23,017 nucleotides of DNA from an uncultured Alistipes sp. GTDB lineage: Bacteria > Bacteroidota > Bacteroidia > Bacteroidales > Rikenellaceae. The notes beneath the pieces were generated by a model. The model saw nothing but the letters and a program-made list of their open reading frames with translations, searched no databases and was not told where the DNA came from. A program made the translations under genes and the position numbers. The stretch lies in the NCBI GenBank assembly GCA_937880705.1, contig CALGRZ010000137.1, forward strand, positions 1 to 23,017, in the 5' to 3' direction. Of this stretch, positions 14,453-22,300 are shown piece after piece (position 1 is the first letter of the stretch; each line of letters opens with the position of its first letter).

Positions 14453-15109
14453 ATGAAACCGCGATTGATAATCTTCGACTTTGACGGCACGTTGGCCGAT
14501 ACGCGCCAGAACATTATCCGCACGATGCAGGCTACCATACGGCGTATGGGCCTTGCCGAGCGTGACGATGCGCAGTGTGCTGCAACCATCGGCCTCACGC
14601 TCTACGATGGCTTTCTCAGGCTCTATCCCGATATGGATGGTCACGCGGCCGAGCTGTGCGTGGCCAAGTATCGCGAGATATACTTCGAGGATGTGGCCTC
14701 GGCCATCCCACAACTCTTCGATGGTGTCGCCGAGACGTTGCACGCCCTCCGTGGCGAGGGCATTGTTCTTGCCGTAGCCTCGTCGCGCTCGTCGCCATCG
14801 CTGCTGCTCTTTATGCGCGAGCGAGCGATAGACCACCTCTTCAGCTATATTCTCGGGTCGGATAGCGTCAGCCGTCATAAGCCCGAGCCCGAGGCTGTGG
14901 AGGTCATCCTCCAGAGGGGCGGTTTTAACACCTCTGAAGCCATTGTTGTGGGCGATATGCCCGTGGATATACTTATGGCCCGCAGTGCCTCTGTGAGGGC
15001 TGTTGGCGTCTCGTGGGGCAATGCCACACGCGAGGAGCTCATAGCGGCCGGAGCAGATGTTGTAATAGATGATATTCGAGAGCTGCTGCCGATCGTGGAG
15101 CAGATGTAG
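14453..15109 (+). CDS. HAD-superfamily hydrolase, phosphoglycolate-phosphatase-like
   Basis: A 218-residue cytoplasmic phosphatase of the haloacid dehalogenase superfamily. Motif I is FDFDGTLADT, with nucleophile Asp9 and acid/base Asp11. Motif II falls at Ser110/Ser111 in VASSRSS, motif III is Lys143 in RHKPEPE, and motif IV is GDMPVD with Asp168 and Asp172. The helical cap between motifs I and II (about residues 15-100) makes it a C1-cap member, like Gph and beta-phosphoglucomutase relatives. The substrate is not certain. An upstream in-frame extension to 14372 exists, but its residues overlap the promoter and do not look like protein, so the ATG at 14453 is chosen. It stands alone, between the repeat field and an AT-rich accessory segment. 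All catalytic residues are present. Confidence 0.9.
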   Translation: MKPRLIIFDFDGTLADTRQNIIRTMQATIRRMGLAERDDAQCAATIGLTLYDGFLRLYPDMDGHAAELCVAKYREIYFEDVASAIPQLFDGVAETLHALRGEGIVLAVASSRSSPSLLLFMRERAIDHLFSYILGSDSVSRHKPEPEAVEVILQRGGFNTSEAIVVGDMPVDILMARSASVRAVGVSWGNATREELIAAGADVVIDDIRELLPIVEQM

Positions 15110-15179
15110 CAATAGGGTAGTGTTGTGAGGGTCTACGCCCCATTTTGCGAAACGGGATCGAGGTTGGCATCGTTTTCAA

Positions 15180-15506
15180 TTACAAGTACCAAGAAGCAAA
15201 GTATAGGAATCCAAATAAATATGGCACACAACCTGCGATTGTTAGCAATACTTCCCAATTGAACTTATCTATATTGCGTATTCGGCGGACAACAAGTGAG
15301 AAATAAGGAATAGCAGTGTAGAGAATAAAATATAACAAGGCCCAATCAAAGTAGTAATGCGTATAAAATTCGTTGATATATATGATCGAGATAGTGTATA
15401 TTAGATAGAAAAGAATTGCATACCAAAAATCGGCACGCGATGATACACCTCTAAAGTCATAGGTGCGAGTAAAGAGGTCTCGGATGCTTGTGAGAAATAT
15501 TTTCAT
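15180..15506 (-). CDS. DUF805 family small membrane protein
   Basis: A 108-residue inner-membrane protein when started at the ATG at 15506; a GTG nine codons earlier (15533) is less likely. It carries two DUF805 landmarks: YDFRGVSSRADFWYA near the N-terminus (family pattern F-x-G-R-x-S-R-x-x-F/Y-W) and VRRIRNIDKFNWEVLL at 73-88 (family pattern RRLHD-x-G-x-S-G-W). The second is worn: the usual His and Gly are replaced by Arg/Asn and Lys. Three hydrophobic segments are visible (about 28-45, 52-71 and 86-105). DUF805 proteins have no agreed function. It follows the secreted-protein gene by 39 bases on the same strand, so the two are likely cotranscribed. Base composition is clearly AT-richer than in the envelope operon. 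Confidence 0.75.
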   Translation of the reverse strand: MKIFLTSIRDLFTRTYDFRGVSSRADFWYAILFYLIYTISIIYINEFYTHYYFDWALLYFILYTAIPYFSLVVRRIRNIDKFNWEVLLTIAGCVPYLFGFLYFASWYL

Positions 15507-15545
15507 AGTCGTAGTATTATCATTAAAGTTCACATTATTAGATTG

Positions 15546-16007
15546 CTACCATAATACTTTTTCATCTTGCTCTTCCTCATCTATACGAAGTATATCTTCG
15601 CGAGTGATAGTCAGGTTGTCAGCACTTAATTCTATTCCCCATACCTCATAGTCGGTTACAATCTTCTTTTCCTCATCAACATAGCTATATACATGCGAGC
15701 TAAATGCCTTGGTCGGGTCATCAAGAAAAATCACCGCAACACTCACTCCTCCGAAATACGAAGGCTCAATGCCTGCAATGATAAATTGGCTATCGACAAT
15801 ATCTGAATATTTATCTAACGAGGGACACTCAACCTCTCCACGACAATAGGCATCCAAATATGAGCGTAGCTCTCGGATATAGTCGTTATCGAACCAATCT
15901 TTATCATCCCAGCCTCGGAAGCGAATCTCGTTAAGTCCGCCCTGCGCCGAGCAGATATTTGTGGTGGCTATTATTGCCACCACAATTAGTGTTAATATGC
16001 GTTTTAT
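15546..16007 (-). CDS. Secreted hypothetical protein, apparent AUA start codon
   Basis: I do not recognise the family. Starting from the first ordinary start codon (GTG at 15983) gives 145 residues and a useless half signal (MVAIIATTNICSAQ). Reading further upstream in frame gives IKRILTLIVVAIIATTNICSAQ, a complete signal peptide with a basic start, hydrophobic core and A-x-A-like/SAQ cleavage site. It begins with ATA at 16007-16005, just after CCT and three codons after an in-frame TAA. No ATG, GTG or TTG exists between that stop and 15983. So either AUA is used as a weak start, or an ATG was mutated and the gene is poorly expressed. The mature part is acidic and mixed alpha/beta with no known motif; the tail is EEEQDEKVLW. 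A promoter at 16072-16102 lies at the correct distance for the AUA start. Confidence 0.6.
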   Translation of the reverse strand: MKRILTLIVVAIIATTNICSAQGGLNEIRFRGWDDKDWFDNDYIRELRSYLDAYCRGEVECPSLDKYSDIVDSQFIIAGIEPSYFGGVSVAVIFLDDPTKAFSSHVYSYVDEEKKIVTDYEVWGIELSADNLTITREDILRIDEEEQDEKVLW

Positions 16008-16071
16008 AGGGTTAGTTTATTTGTTATTCTATTTTTCTAATAATGTGTTAGCCTAAGGCTAATGTTTAAGG

Positions 16072-16102
16072 CAAAAGTAACGAGTGTAAATATACAATGC
16101 AA
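16072..16102 (-). promoter_or_regulatory. Promoter of the secreted-protein gene
   Basis: On the minus strand TTGC (16102-16099), 19 bases, then TACTTTTG (16079-16072), matching TAnnTTTG. The -33 box sits within the arm of a 14-bp perfect hairpin (16092-16123), so that hairpin may also act as an operator. Confidence 0.6.
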
Positions 16103-16123
16103 CTATTTTTAGTTGCATTGTAT
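16092..16123. terminator. Perfect 14-bp stem-loop between two minus-strand genes
   Basis: ATACAATGCAACTA (16092-16105) and TAGTTGCATTGTAT (16110-16123) pair perfectly around TTTT. It lies 71 bases after the stop of the membrane-protein gene at 16194. No clear T-run follows on the minus strand, so termination is uncertain. A role as protein-binding palindrome over the next promoter is equally possible. Confidence 0.5.
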
Positions 16124-16193
16124 GAAATTGTTTTAGGGTGTATGAAATGGCTACTTAAGTACCTGAAGGCTATATTTTGTAGCTCGATTATTC

Positions 16194-16586
16194 CTATTTA
16201 GGAATTACATCACGGTGTTTGCGGAAATAGTCATCAATGCGTTCTGCTTTATATGGGTTTTCTTCTACCCATTGCTGCATTGCATCTTCAAATTGTTCTC
16301 GTGCTTCCTCGCCTTTATCATCGCCCCACTCTCCGACATTGTATGAAATTTTAATCACTTTGTCTAAATCATCATCTTTTACGGCATCATAAAATAATTC
16401 ACATATACAAGAGGCGTAGTCATCTATATTATAGATTTTTCCGCATATCCACAGTTTTGCAGAAATGGATATTGAAAAAACGGTTATACTCAACAATAAT
16501 ACAATGAATGTTACAAGGTAAAATATCAGACTTATCTTAAGACCTTGCTTAAGTCCATGCTTAAAACTATCTATTATAGCACCCAT
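16194..16586 (-). CDS. Hypothetical single-helix membrane protein
   Basis: A 130-residue protein I do not recognise. The N-terminus (MGAIIDSFKHGLKQGLK) is amphipathic and is followed by one strong membrane segment at about 20-42 (LIFYLVTFIVLLLSITVFSIS). The rest is a soluble, highly charged domain rich in Asp/Glu/Lys, with short helices (DDLDKVIKIS; EEAREQFEDAMQQWVEE) and a basic end (DYFRKHRDVIPK). The N-terminus probably faces the cytoplasm or the protein is a signal-anchor type. It is AT-rich, like its neighbours downstream. I found no convincing promoter directly upstream. Its place next to a secreted protein and a DUF805 protein suggests a small membrane or defence-type cassette, but that is only a guess. 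Confidence 0.65.
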   Translation of the reverse strand: MGAIIDSFKHGLKQGLKISLIFYLVTFIVLLLSITVFSISISAKLWICGKIYNIDDYASCICELFYDAVKDDDLDKVIKISYNVGEWGDDKGEEAREQFEDAMQQWVEENPYKAERIDDYFRKHRDVIPK

Positions 16587-16631
16587 AATTTAAGTTAATT
16601 AATTCGATATTAATCTGCCAACTCCTATGCA

Positions 16632-16817
16632 GCGATTAATAAAAAAGAAAGTGTAGAGTTGTTCGTTTATCTGACGATAGGCATTAGGCGTGGCCCAAGT
16701 ACAAATAAACAATACCCCACACTTGTATCGTATGGGGCTGACACAGAATGTGCCAACGACGCATACAGAGTACAAGCGATGAGTGTTATTGCCTACCTTG
16801 TACTTTGTTAAAATCGC
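16632..16817 (-). ncRNA. Possible structured RNA in a gene-poor gap
   Basis: The gap 16587-17107 has no convincing gene. Within it the ends 16632-16637 (GCGATT) and 16812-16817 (AATCGC) are complementary, and further inside AAAGT/ACTTT and GTAG/CTAC can pair in register, giving a long bulged stem. Two inner hairpins follow: CCCCACAC (16715-16722) with GTATGGGG (16730-16737), and a CACA-GAA-TGTG loop. A poor promoter match (TATCCTTG) lies just upstream on the minus strand. The shape recalls a 6S-like rod, but I cannot assign a family. The rest of the gap (16863-17026) holds a run of eight G (16995-17002) and nothing else I recognise. Confidence 0.25.
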
Positions 16818-17026
16818 CAAATTTTATTGCCAAGGATAGCGAAACACTTTCACTAAAATATGTCATCGGTCGCCCGATACCACAAAATTAATAAAGTTTT
16901 CGCAAAAATACAATACTCTGGTTGAGGTACTGTGAGTATTAATCTTTGGAGGAGAGTTCGAGGAGCGCCTCCTAAATATAGATTTCTTGTTAGAGGGGGG
17001 GGTAGACTCGGCCTTGATAAAGAGAG

Positions 17027-17067
17027 AGCCCGGATGGGATATACTTGGCGTATTTCCCATCCGGGCT
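17027..17067 (-). terminator. Terminator hairpin of the GGGtGRT operon
   Basis: AGCCCGGATGGGA (17027-17039) and TCCCATCCGGGCT (17055-17067) form a perfect 13-bp stem with a 15-base loop, starting 41 bases after the stop at 17108. On the minus strand CTCTCTTTATC follows, a weak T-tract. Confidence 0.75.
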
Positions 17068-17107
17068 GACTATTATGAGGCCAAGAATGACCCCTTGTAA
17101 CAAGAGA

Positions 17108-18106
17108 TTAGTTCATTGCCTGCTGGATAGCCACTGCAATAGCTACGGTAGCACCCACCATGGGGTTGTTACCCATACCCAGGAAGCCCATCATCTCAAC
17201 GTGTGCGGGTACCGACGACGAGCCTGCAAACTGTGCGTCAGAGTGCATACGACCCATAGTGTCGGTCATACCGTATGATGCGGGACCTGCTGCCATGTTA
17301 TCGGGGTGCAGGGTACGGCCGGTACCACCACCTGATGCTACCGAGAAGTACTTCTTGCCGGCCAGGGTACGCTCCTTCTTGTAGGTACCTGCTACTGGGT
17401 GCTGGAAACGGGTGGGGTTGGTAGAGTTACCGGTGATCGATACATCTACATCCTCCTTCCACATGATGGCTACGCCCTCACGAACATCGTCGGCACCATA
17501 GCAACGTACCTTCGAACGAAGACCGTCAGAGTATGAGATGGTCTCAACCTCGTGAACCTCGCCAGAGTAGTAGTCAAACTCGGTGCGAACATAGGTAAAG
17601 CCGTTGATGCGCGAGATGATCTTCGCAGCATCCTTGCCCAGACCGTTGAGGATAACGCGCAGAGGGTTCTTTCTCACGCGGTTAGCCATCTCGGCGATCT
17701 TGATTGCGCCCTCGGCAGCGGCGAATGACTCGTGACCTGCGAGGAAGGCGAAGCACTGGGTCTCCTCACGCAGAAGACGTGCTGCGAGGTTACCGTGGCC
17801 GATACCTACCTTACGATCCTCGGCTACAGAGCCGTTGATGCAGAAGGCCTGAAGACCCTCGCCGATAGCCTCGGCAGCGTCAGCAGCGTTAGTGCAACCC
17901 TTCTTAATAGCTATAGCGGCACCTACGACATAGGCCCACTTTGCATTCTCGAAGCAGATAGGCTGAGTCTCCTCACACATCTTGTAAGGATCGATACCCT
18001 TCTGGTCGCAGATAGCCTTAGCCTCCTCGATTGACTTGATACCATATTGTGCAAGCACAGCGTTAATTTTATCGATTCTGCGCTCGTAGCTCTCAAATAA
18101 TGCCAT
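17108..18106 (-). CDS. GGGtGRT family protein
   Basis: A 332-residue cytoplasmic protein from the ATG at 18106 (a TTG four codons upstream is less likely). It carries the family's name motif, GGGTGRT at residues 259-265, within a Gly-rich stretch (about 256-275), and a Gly/Ala-rich end (GFLGMGNNPMVGAT). The N-terminus (MALFESYERRIDKINAVLAQYG) is helical. Other Gly-rich segments, such as GIGHGNLAARLLREETQCFAFLAGHESFA (101-129, in parts), fit a nucleotide- or cofactor-handling fold. Seven Cys are present (33, 44, 51, 71, 89, 118, 202). The biochemical function is not established to my knowledge. The family is commonly found beside an IscU/NifU-like scaffold, exactly as here (46 bases apart), so a role tied to iron-sulfur clusters is plausible. 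Confidence 0.88.
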   Translation of the reverse strand: MALFESYERRIDKINAVLAQYGIKSIEEAKAICDQKGIDPYKMCEETQPICFENAKWAYVVGAAIAIKKGCTNAADAAEAIGEGLQAFCINGSVAEDRKVGIGHGNLAARLLREETQCFAFLAGHESFAAAEGAIKIAEMANRVRKNPLRVILNGLGKDAAKIISRINGFTYVRTEFDYYSGEVHEVETISYSDGLRSKVRCYGADDVREGVAIMWKEDVDVSITGNSTNPTRFQHPVAGTYKKERTLAGKKYFSVASGGGTGRTLHPDNMAAGPASYGMTDTMGRMHSDAQFAGSSSVPAHVEMMGFLGMGNNPMVGATVAIAVAIQQAMN

Positions 18107-18152
18107 AATTCTTTTCAAATTTAATGGTTAATAACTTATGAACGCCCTCCGA

Positions 18153-18845
18153 TTACTCGTGACGAGGATCGATATACTTAACAGCGTCATTGAAACGACC
18201 ATAAGAGCCCTTAGCCTTCTCCAAGGCCTCAGCTGGCTCTATGCCCTTCTTAATGAAGTCCATCATCTTGCCGAGGTGTACGAACTCGTAGCCAATAACC
18301 TCATCGTTAGCATCAAGAGCCATGCGAGTGCAGTAGCCCTCAGCCATCTCAAGGTAGCGAGTACCCTTAGCGTTAGTACCGAACATAGTACCCACCTGTG
18401 AGCGAAGACCCTTACCGAGGTCCTCCAATGATGCACCGATAACGAGGCCACCCTCAGAGAATGCAGACTGTGTACGACCGTAAACGATCTGCTTGAATAG
18501 CTCGCGCATAGCGGTATTTATGGCGTCACATACGAGGTCGGTATTCAAAGCCTCAAGGATAGTCTTGCCAGGAAGAATCTCAGATGCCATAGCGGCAGAG
18601 TGAGTCATACCAGAGCAACCAATAGTCTCAACCAAAGCCTCCTCGATGATACCATCCTTAACATTGAGGGTTAGCTTACAAGCACCCTGCTGAGGTGCGC
18701 ACCAGCCAATACCGTGGGTAAGACCAGAGATATCCTTAATCTCCTTTGCGCGTACCCATTTTCCCTCCTCTGGAATAGGTGCAGACTCGTGGTTGGCACC
18801 CTTTTTCACGCAGCACATCTGCTGCACTTCGTGTGAGTAAATCAT
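18153..18845 (-). CDS. IscU/NifU-like iron-sulfur cluster assembly scaffold
   Basis: A 230-residue cytoplasmic protein, longer than plain IscU (~130). The core resembles NifU_N: KLTLNVKDGIIEEALVETIGC with Cys77 followed by SGMTHSAAMASE (like the G-C-G-S-A-x-A-S-S block of IscU), then GKTILEALNTDLVCDAI with Cys106. Cys49 and Cys56 lie before the core (GWCAPQQGAC), and there is an extra Cys pair at 11-12. Residues about 120-230 are an extension with another Cys (172) that is not in ordinary IscU. It is the first gene of a two-gene operon with the GGGtGRT protein. The promoter at 18899-18930 is one of the best in the window. I infer cluster assembly or transfer; the acceptor is unknown. Confidence 0.82.
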   Translation of the reverse strand: MIYSHEVQQMCCVKKGANHESAPIPEEGKWVRAKEIKDISGLTHGIGWCAPQQGACKLTLNVKDGIIEEALVETIGCSGMTHSAAMASEILPGKTILEALNTDLVCDAINTAMRELFKQIVYGRTQSAFSEGGLVIGASLEDLGKGLRSQVGTMFGTNAKGTRYLEMAEGYCTRMALDANDEVIGYEFVHLGKMMDFIKKGIEPAEALEKAKGSYGRFNDAVKYIDPRHE

Positions 18846-18898
18846 AGTCTTATTAGTTTTTAGTTATTGTGTATTAACATTTTTTGCAAAAATCAGCG

Positions 18899-18930
18899 CA
18901 AAGTTACGAAAATAAAACGGATTTGTCAAA
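18899..18930 (-). promoter_or_regulatory. Consensus promoter of the IscU-like/GGGtGRT operon
   Basis: TTTG (18930-18927), 20 bases, then TAACTTTG (18906-18899) on the minus strand: both boxes fit the Bacteroidetes consensus exactly. The leader would be about 50 bases before the ATG at 18845. Confidence 0.85.
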
Positions 18931-18995
18931 CGAGAGTTAATAAATTATTTTATAAAAAGCTATCTGTCTGTTAAAGAGCTTTTTTTTGTTTTTGA

Positions 18996-19280
18996 AAGAC
19001 GAGAGAGACGAGAGAGACGAGAGAGACGAAAGCGAGGTCGGGTATCGGTGTTGTTAGTTCTGCGTTGTCATTATCGGCATTGTCCGTGGCTTCGTTCTTG
19101 TCTCTATGGTCACTTGGTCTCTTTGGTCTCTTCCTGAAAAGGCAAAGCCTTTGTGACGAGAGAGACCCCAGAGACGAAAGCGATGACGAGTATCGGTGTT
19201 GTTAGTTCTGCGTTGTCATTATCGGCGTTGCCCGCGACATCGCTCTTATCTCTATCGTCACTTTTGTCCCTTTGGTCTCT
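18996..19280. repeat. Two tandem copies of a ~148-bp repeat element
   Basis: Copy 1 (about 18996-19131) and copy 2 (about 19155-19280) share a 36-base identical core (from 19043 and from 19191; offset 148) and similar flanks, roughly 85% identical over about 90 bases. Each is bounded by purine-rich GACGAGAGAGAC-type sequence on the left and its loose inverse (for example GTCTCTATGGTCAC) on the right, so a copy can fold back on itself. Copy 1's left side contains a short 9-bp tandem (GACGAGAGA, three times). Between the copies is a small perfect hairpin, AAAGGC-AAA-GCCTTT (19138-19152). I see no gene in 18931-19280. It looks like a MITE- or REP-like non-coding repeat. Confidence 0.75.
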
Positions 19281-19316
19281 AAAAACAAAATGCGCCCGAC
19301 TCATTGAGTCGAGCGC
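19281..19316 (-). terminator. Intrinsic terminator of the PIN/beta-helix gene
   Basis: On the minus strand GCGCTCGACTCA...TGAGTCGGGCGC forms a near-perfect GC-rich hairpin (19292-19316; one mismatch) followed by ATTTTGTTTTT. It starts 28 bases after the stop at 19344. Confidence 0.85.
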
Positions 19317-19343
19317 AAAATTTATATGGAGTATTGTAGTTGA

Positions 19344-22300
19344 TTACTTTGTGCGGTTGTCTACAATTTCACCACCCCAGTTTAAGAATGCAGGAAGTGT
19401 GCCTCCGTTAACTATAACCTTACCACCTGTAAGAGCTGCGATGCCATAACCACCATCTTTAGCAGTAAATGTACCATCATTGATTGTAATCTCGCCCTTG
19501 TTAACATAAGCCAATGAACCATCGAAACCGTTGTGGCTGTAGGTACCACCATTTACGACAACTTTTGCATCAGCATGGTTAATATAGAATACATGGCTTG
19601 ATGTCTGGAAATAGTTCTTTGTGAAAGTACAGTTTGTAACAGTTGTTTCACCAGCAGCATTACAAGCGACAGCACCATGATAACCGTTGATAGCTGTATT
19701 AGTAACTGTCATAACGCTATAATTGTTAACTGGGTATGATGGCCAGCTACCATCGCCACCGTTTGCGCCATTTAGTGTCGCATCTTCGATTGTAACAGTT
19801 CCCTGGTTATTAATTGTAGAACCACCATTAAATGCTGTAGAAGAAATTGTACCATTTTTGATTGTTAATGTGCCCAAGTTCTTAATAACAGCACCATCAT
19901 TCTTGTGCATAGTACCAGAGATAGTCTTACCGTTAAGGTCGATTGTAACATTACCCTCAGCAGAGATAGTGATAGTCTCGTCAACTTCGATATCCTTAAT
20001 AAGTCTTACGCTACCCTTAGTTTCAATAGCCTTGTCGATAGCAGCCTTAAGAGTTGTACAAGAGTAGAACTCGTTGTATCCCTCATAAATAACTGCAGCC
20101 ACAGGATTTATTCCAGTGCCGACAACCTCAGTTGAGTCGCTAATGGTTACCTCACCTGTCATTGTAGAGTTACGAACAGCATAAGAAGGCTCACCTTTCT
20201 CATCGCGAGCAATAACCTTACCGCCGTCAATATCTATAGTTGTACCGTTTGCAATAGAGGAACCGTCATTATTAAGCGAGATTGCTGCATAGTTCTCATG
20301 CTCGGCGTTATCGTAGCTAACAAACTCTGAACCTGTAGCCTTGATTTTCGCATTCTCACCCCAAACATTCAACGCGATGTTACCGCAGAAGTATGAGTTG
20401 TTAATAACTACCTCAGCGCCATCTGAAGAACCTGGAAGGTTAATTGCATATGTTGCAGGAGTGCCAGTCTCACCAACTGTTACATTGTTAAGAGTAAGCT
20501 TACCATCAACATTGAAGTTGATGCCTCGCTGGCAGTAGCTTTCAGTGTTAACAAATGTAAGGTCGTTAAGAGTAACATTTGCAGTATCAAGACCGTTTAC
20601 ATCGAATGCACGATCTGAACCTTTGTAATTGATAGTCTTGTTATTACCGTTTACTACGATAGCCTCAGTTGTTTTAACCTCAAGCTTTGCTGCGATAGTG
20701 ATATCCTCCTCGAGTGTAATCTCGCCACCCTCAGCAAGAACCTTGCGGAGCTTATCCTCCTCAGTCATCTTTTTTACAGTCCAAACATCATTCTCCTTTA
20801 CAGACTCGTAGCCCTCAGCAACGAAGTTCTTACCATTCTGTTTTGAAGGATCGTCTGCGAAAGTACCACCATAGATCTCGATTGTACCCTCAGATGCTGT
20901 GCAAAGGTCATAGCCATTTGCACAATCCCAAGTCTGGCTGAAGTCACCACCCTTAACGATAACCTTTGCCTTATTGCCTGAGTAGATCTGGTACATACCC
21001 CAGTTGTCATTCTTGTATTCGTAGCCCTCAGAGAAAGTACCGCCGTTTACAACAACCTCTGTACCCTCGCCATTAGCGTAGACAGCGTGACCCCAAGCAA
21101 CTGCAGGTGTGTGATATGTACCGCCATTAAGCACTACCTTTGTGCCATTGGTTGCGCCAATAGCACCACGGCCAGAAATAGAGGTGTTATTTACTATAAG
21201 TCCGCTGTTAGTGCCCTGTGTGTTTACAGCGTAAGATGCATTTCCTGTAGCAGTGTCTGATGGAGCGCCCTCAATAGTTGCGTTGTACAATGTAAGGGTA
21301 CCATTATTTAAGATAGCAGAACCACCATTTGTTGCAATAGACTGTACAGTACCGTTACCGTTAATAGTCAATGTGCCATTATTTACAATAACGTGAATTC
21401 TATTACCCTCAGCATCTTTCGCTACATTTGGACCAGTAATTGTCTTGCCGTCAAGGTTAAGAACTACGGTCTGACCTTCAGCAAGAATAACTGTCTCAGC
21501 AAGAGTTACATTACGAAGAAGAGTGATCTCGCCACCTGCCTCGAATGCCTCCTCCAATGTGTTGTACTCTGTCTCACCAATCTTAGCAGCTGGGTCAACA
21601 ACAACAGTCCAAACGTTATTACCCTCAACAGCCTTGTAGCCTTCTACTACACGTGCAGATGGATCGTCAAAGAACTCACCACCCATCACATTGATAGTAC
21701 CTTCACCATAAAGTGAGCCACTGTGAACAGGAAGGAACTTACCGCCATAGATGTTTACAAGTGCGCCAGCACAAGCATCTACATTGAAACCATTGTAGTT
21801 ATCCTTACCATCGAATGTACCACCGTTGATAGTTGTCTCAGAACCGTCCCAGGCAACAAGCGCATGAGCAGTTATGCCCTCCAAACCATTGCAAGTGAAT
21901 GAACCACCATTGATGGTCATTGTGCCGTATGTTGAAACGGTTGAGTGTACAGATTTAATCTCACCACCTTTGATTACAACCTCACCAGCGTTGTCAATTG
22001 CGTATGTAAAGTCACAAATATTGTTGATTGTACCACCATTGATAGTAGCCTTTGCACCATTCTCCACACGAAGTGTAGTGGCGTCGTAGCCACCATTATT
22101 TACCTGATGATCATCCTCAAGAGATGTAGAAATAGAACCACCGTTCATTACAAATGTCGCACCATCATAGTTGCGAACACCGTAGCCACCATTGCCATCA
22201 CAAGCGACAATAGAGCCTGACTCAAGGGTCATAGTGCCATAGTTGAAGTTACCGCGTGCGATAATCTGACCATTACCCTTAGAGTCCTTGACAATAAATG

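Noticed and set aside
15110..15179. tRNA or other small RNA after the HAD gene
   Set aside because: Short GC pieces are present, but no cloverleaf, anticodon arm or CCA end can be drawn. I see nothing definable there.
16599..16820. 73-residue minus-strand open frame
   Set aside because: It has a TTG start and an erratic Cys/aromatic-rich composition. The DNA has hairpins better explained as a structured or regulatory region.
19110..19304. 64-residue open frame rich in Asp/Lys/Arg on the minus strand
   Set aside because: It is made of the GAGACAAAG-like edges of the tandem repeat element and runs into the terminator of the next gene. It is not a plausible protein.
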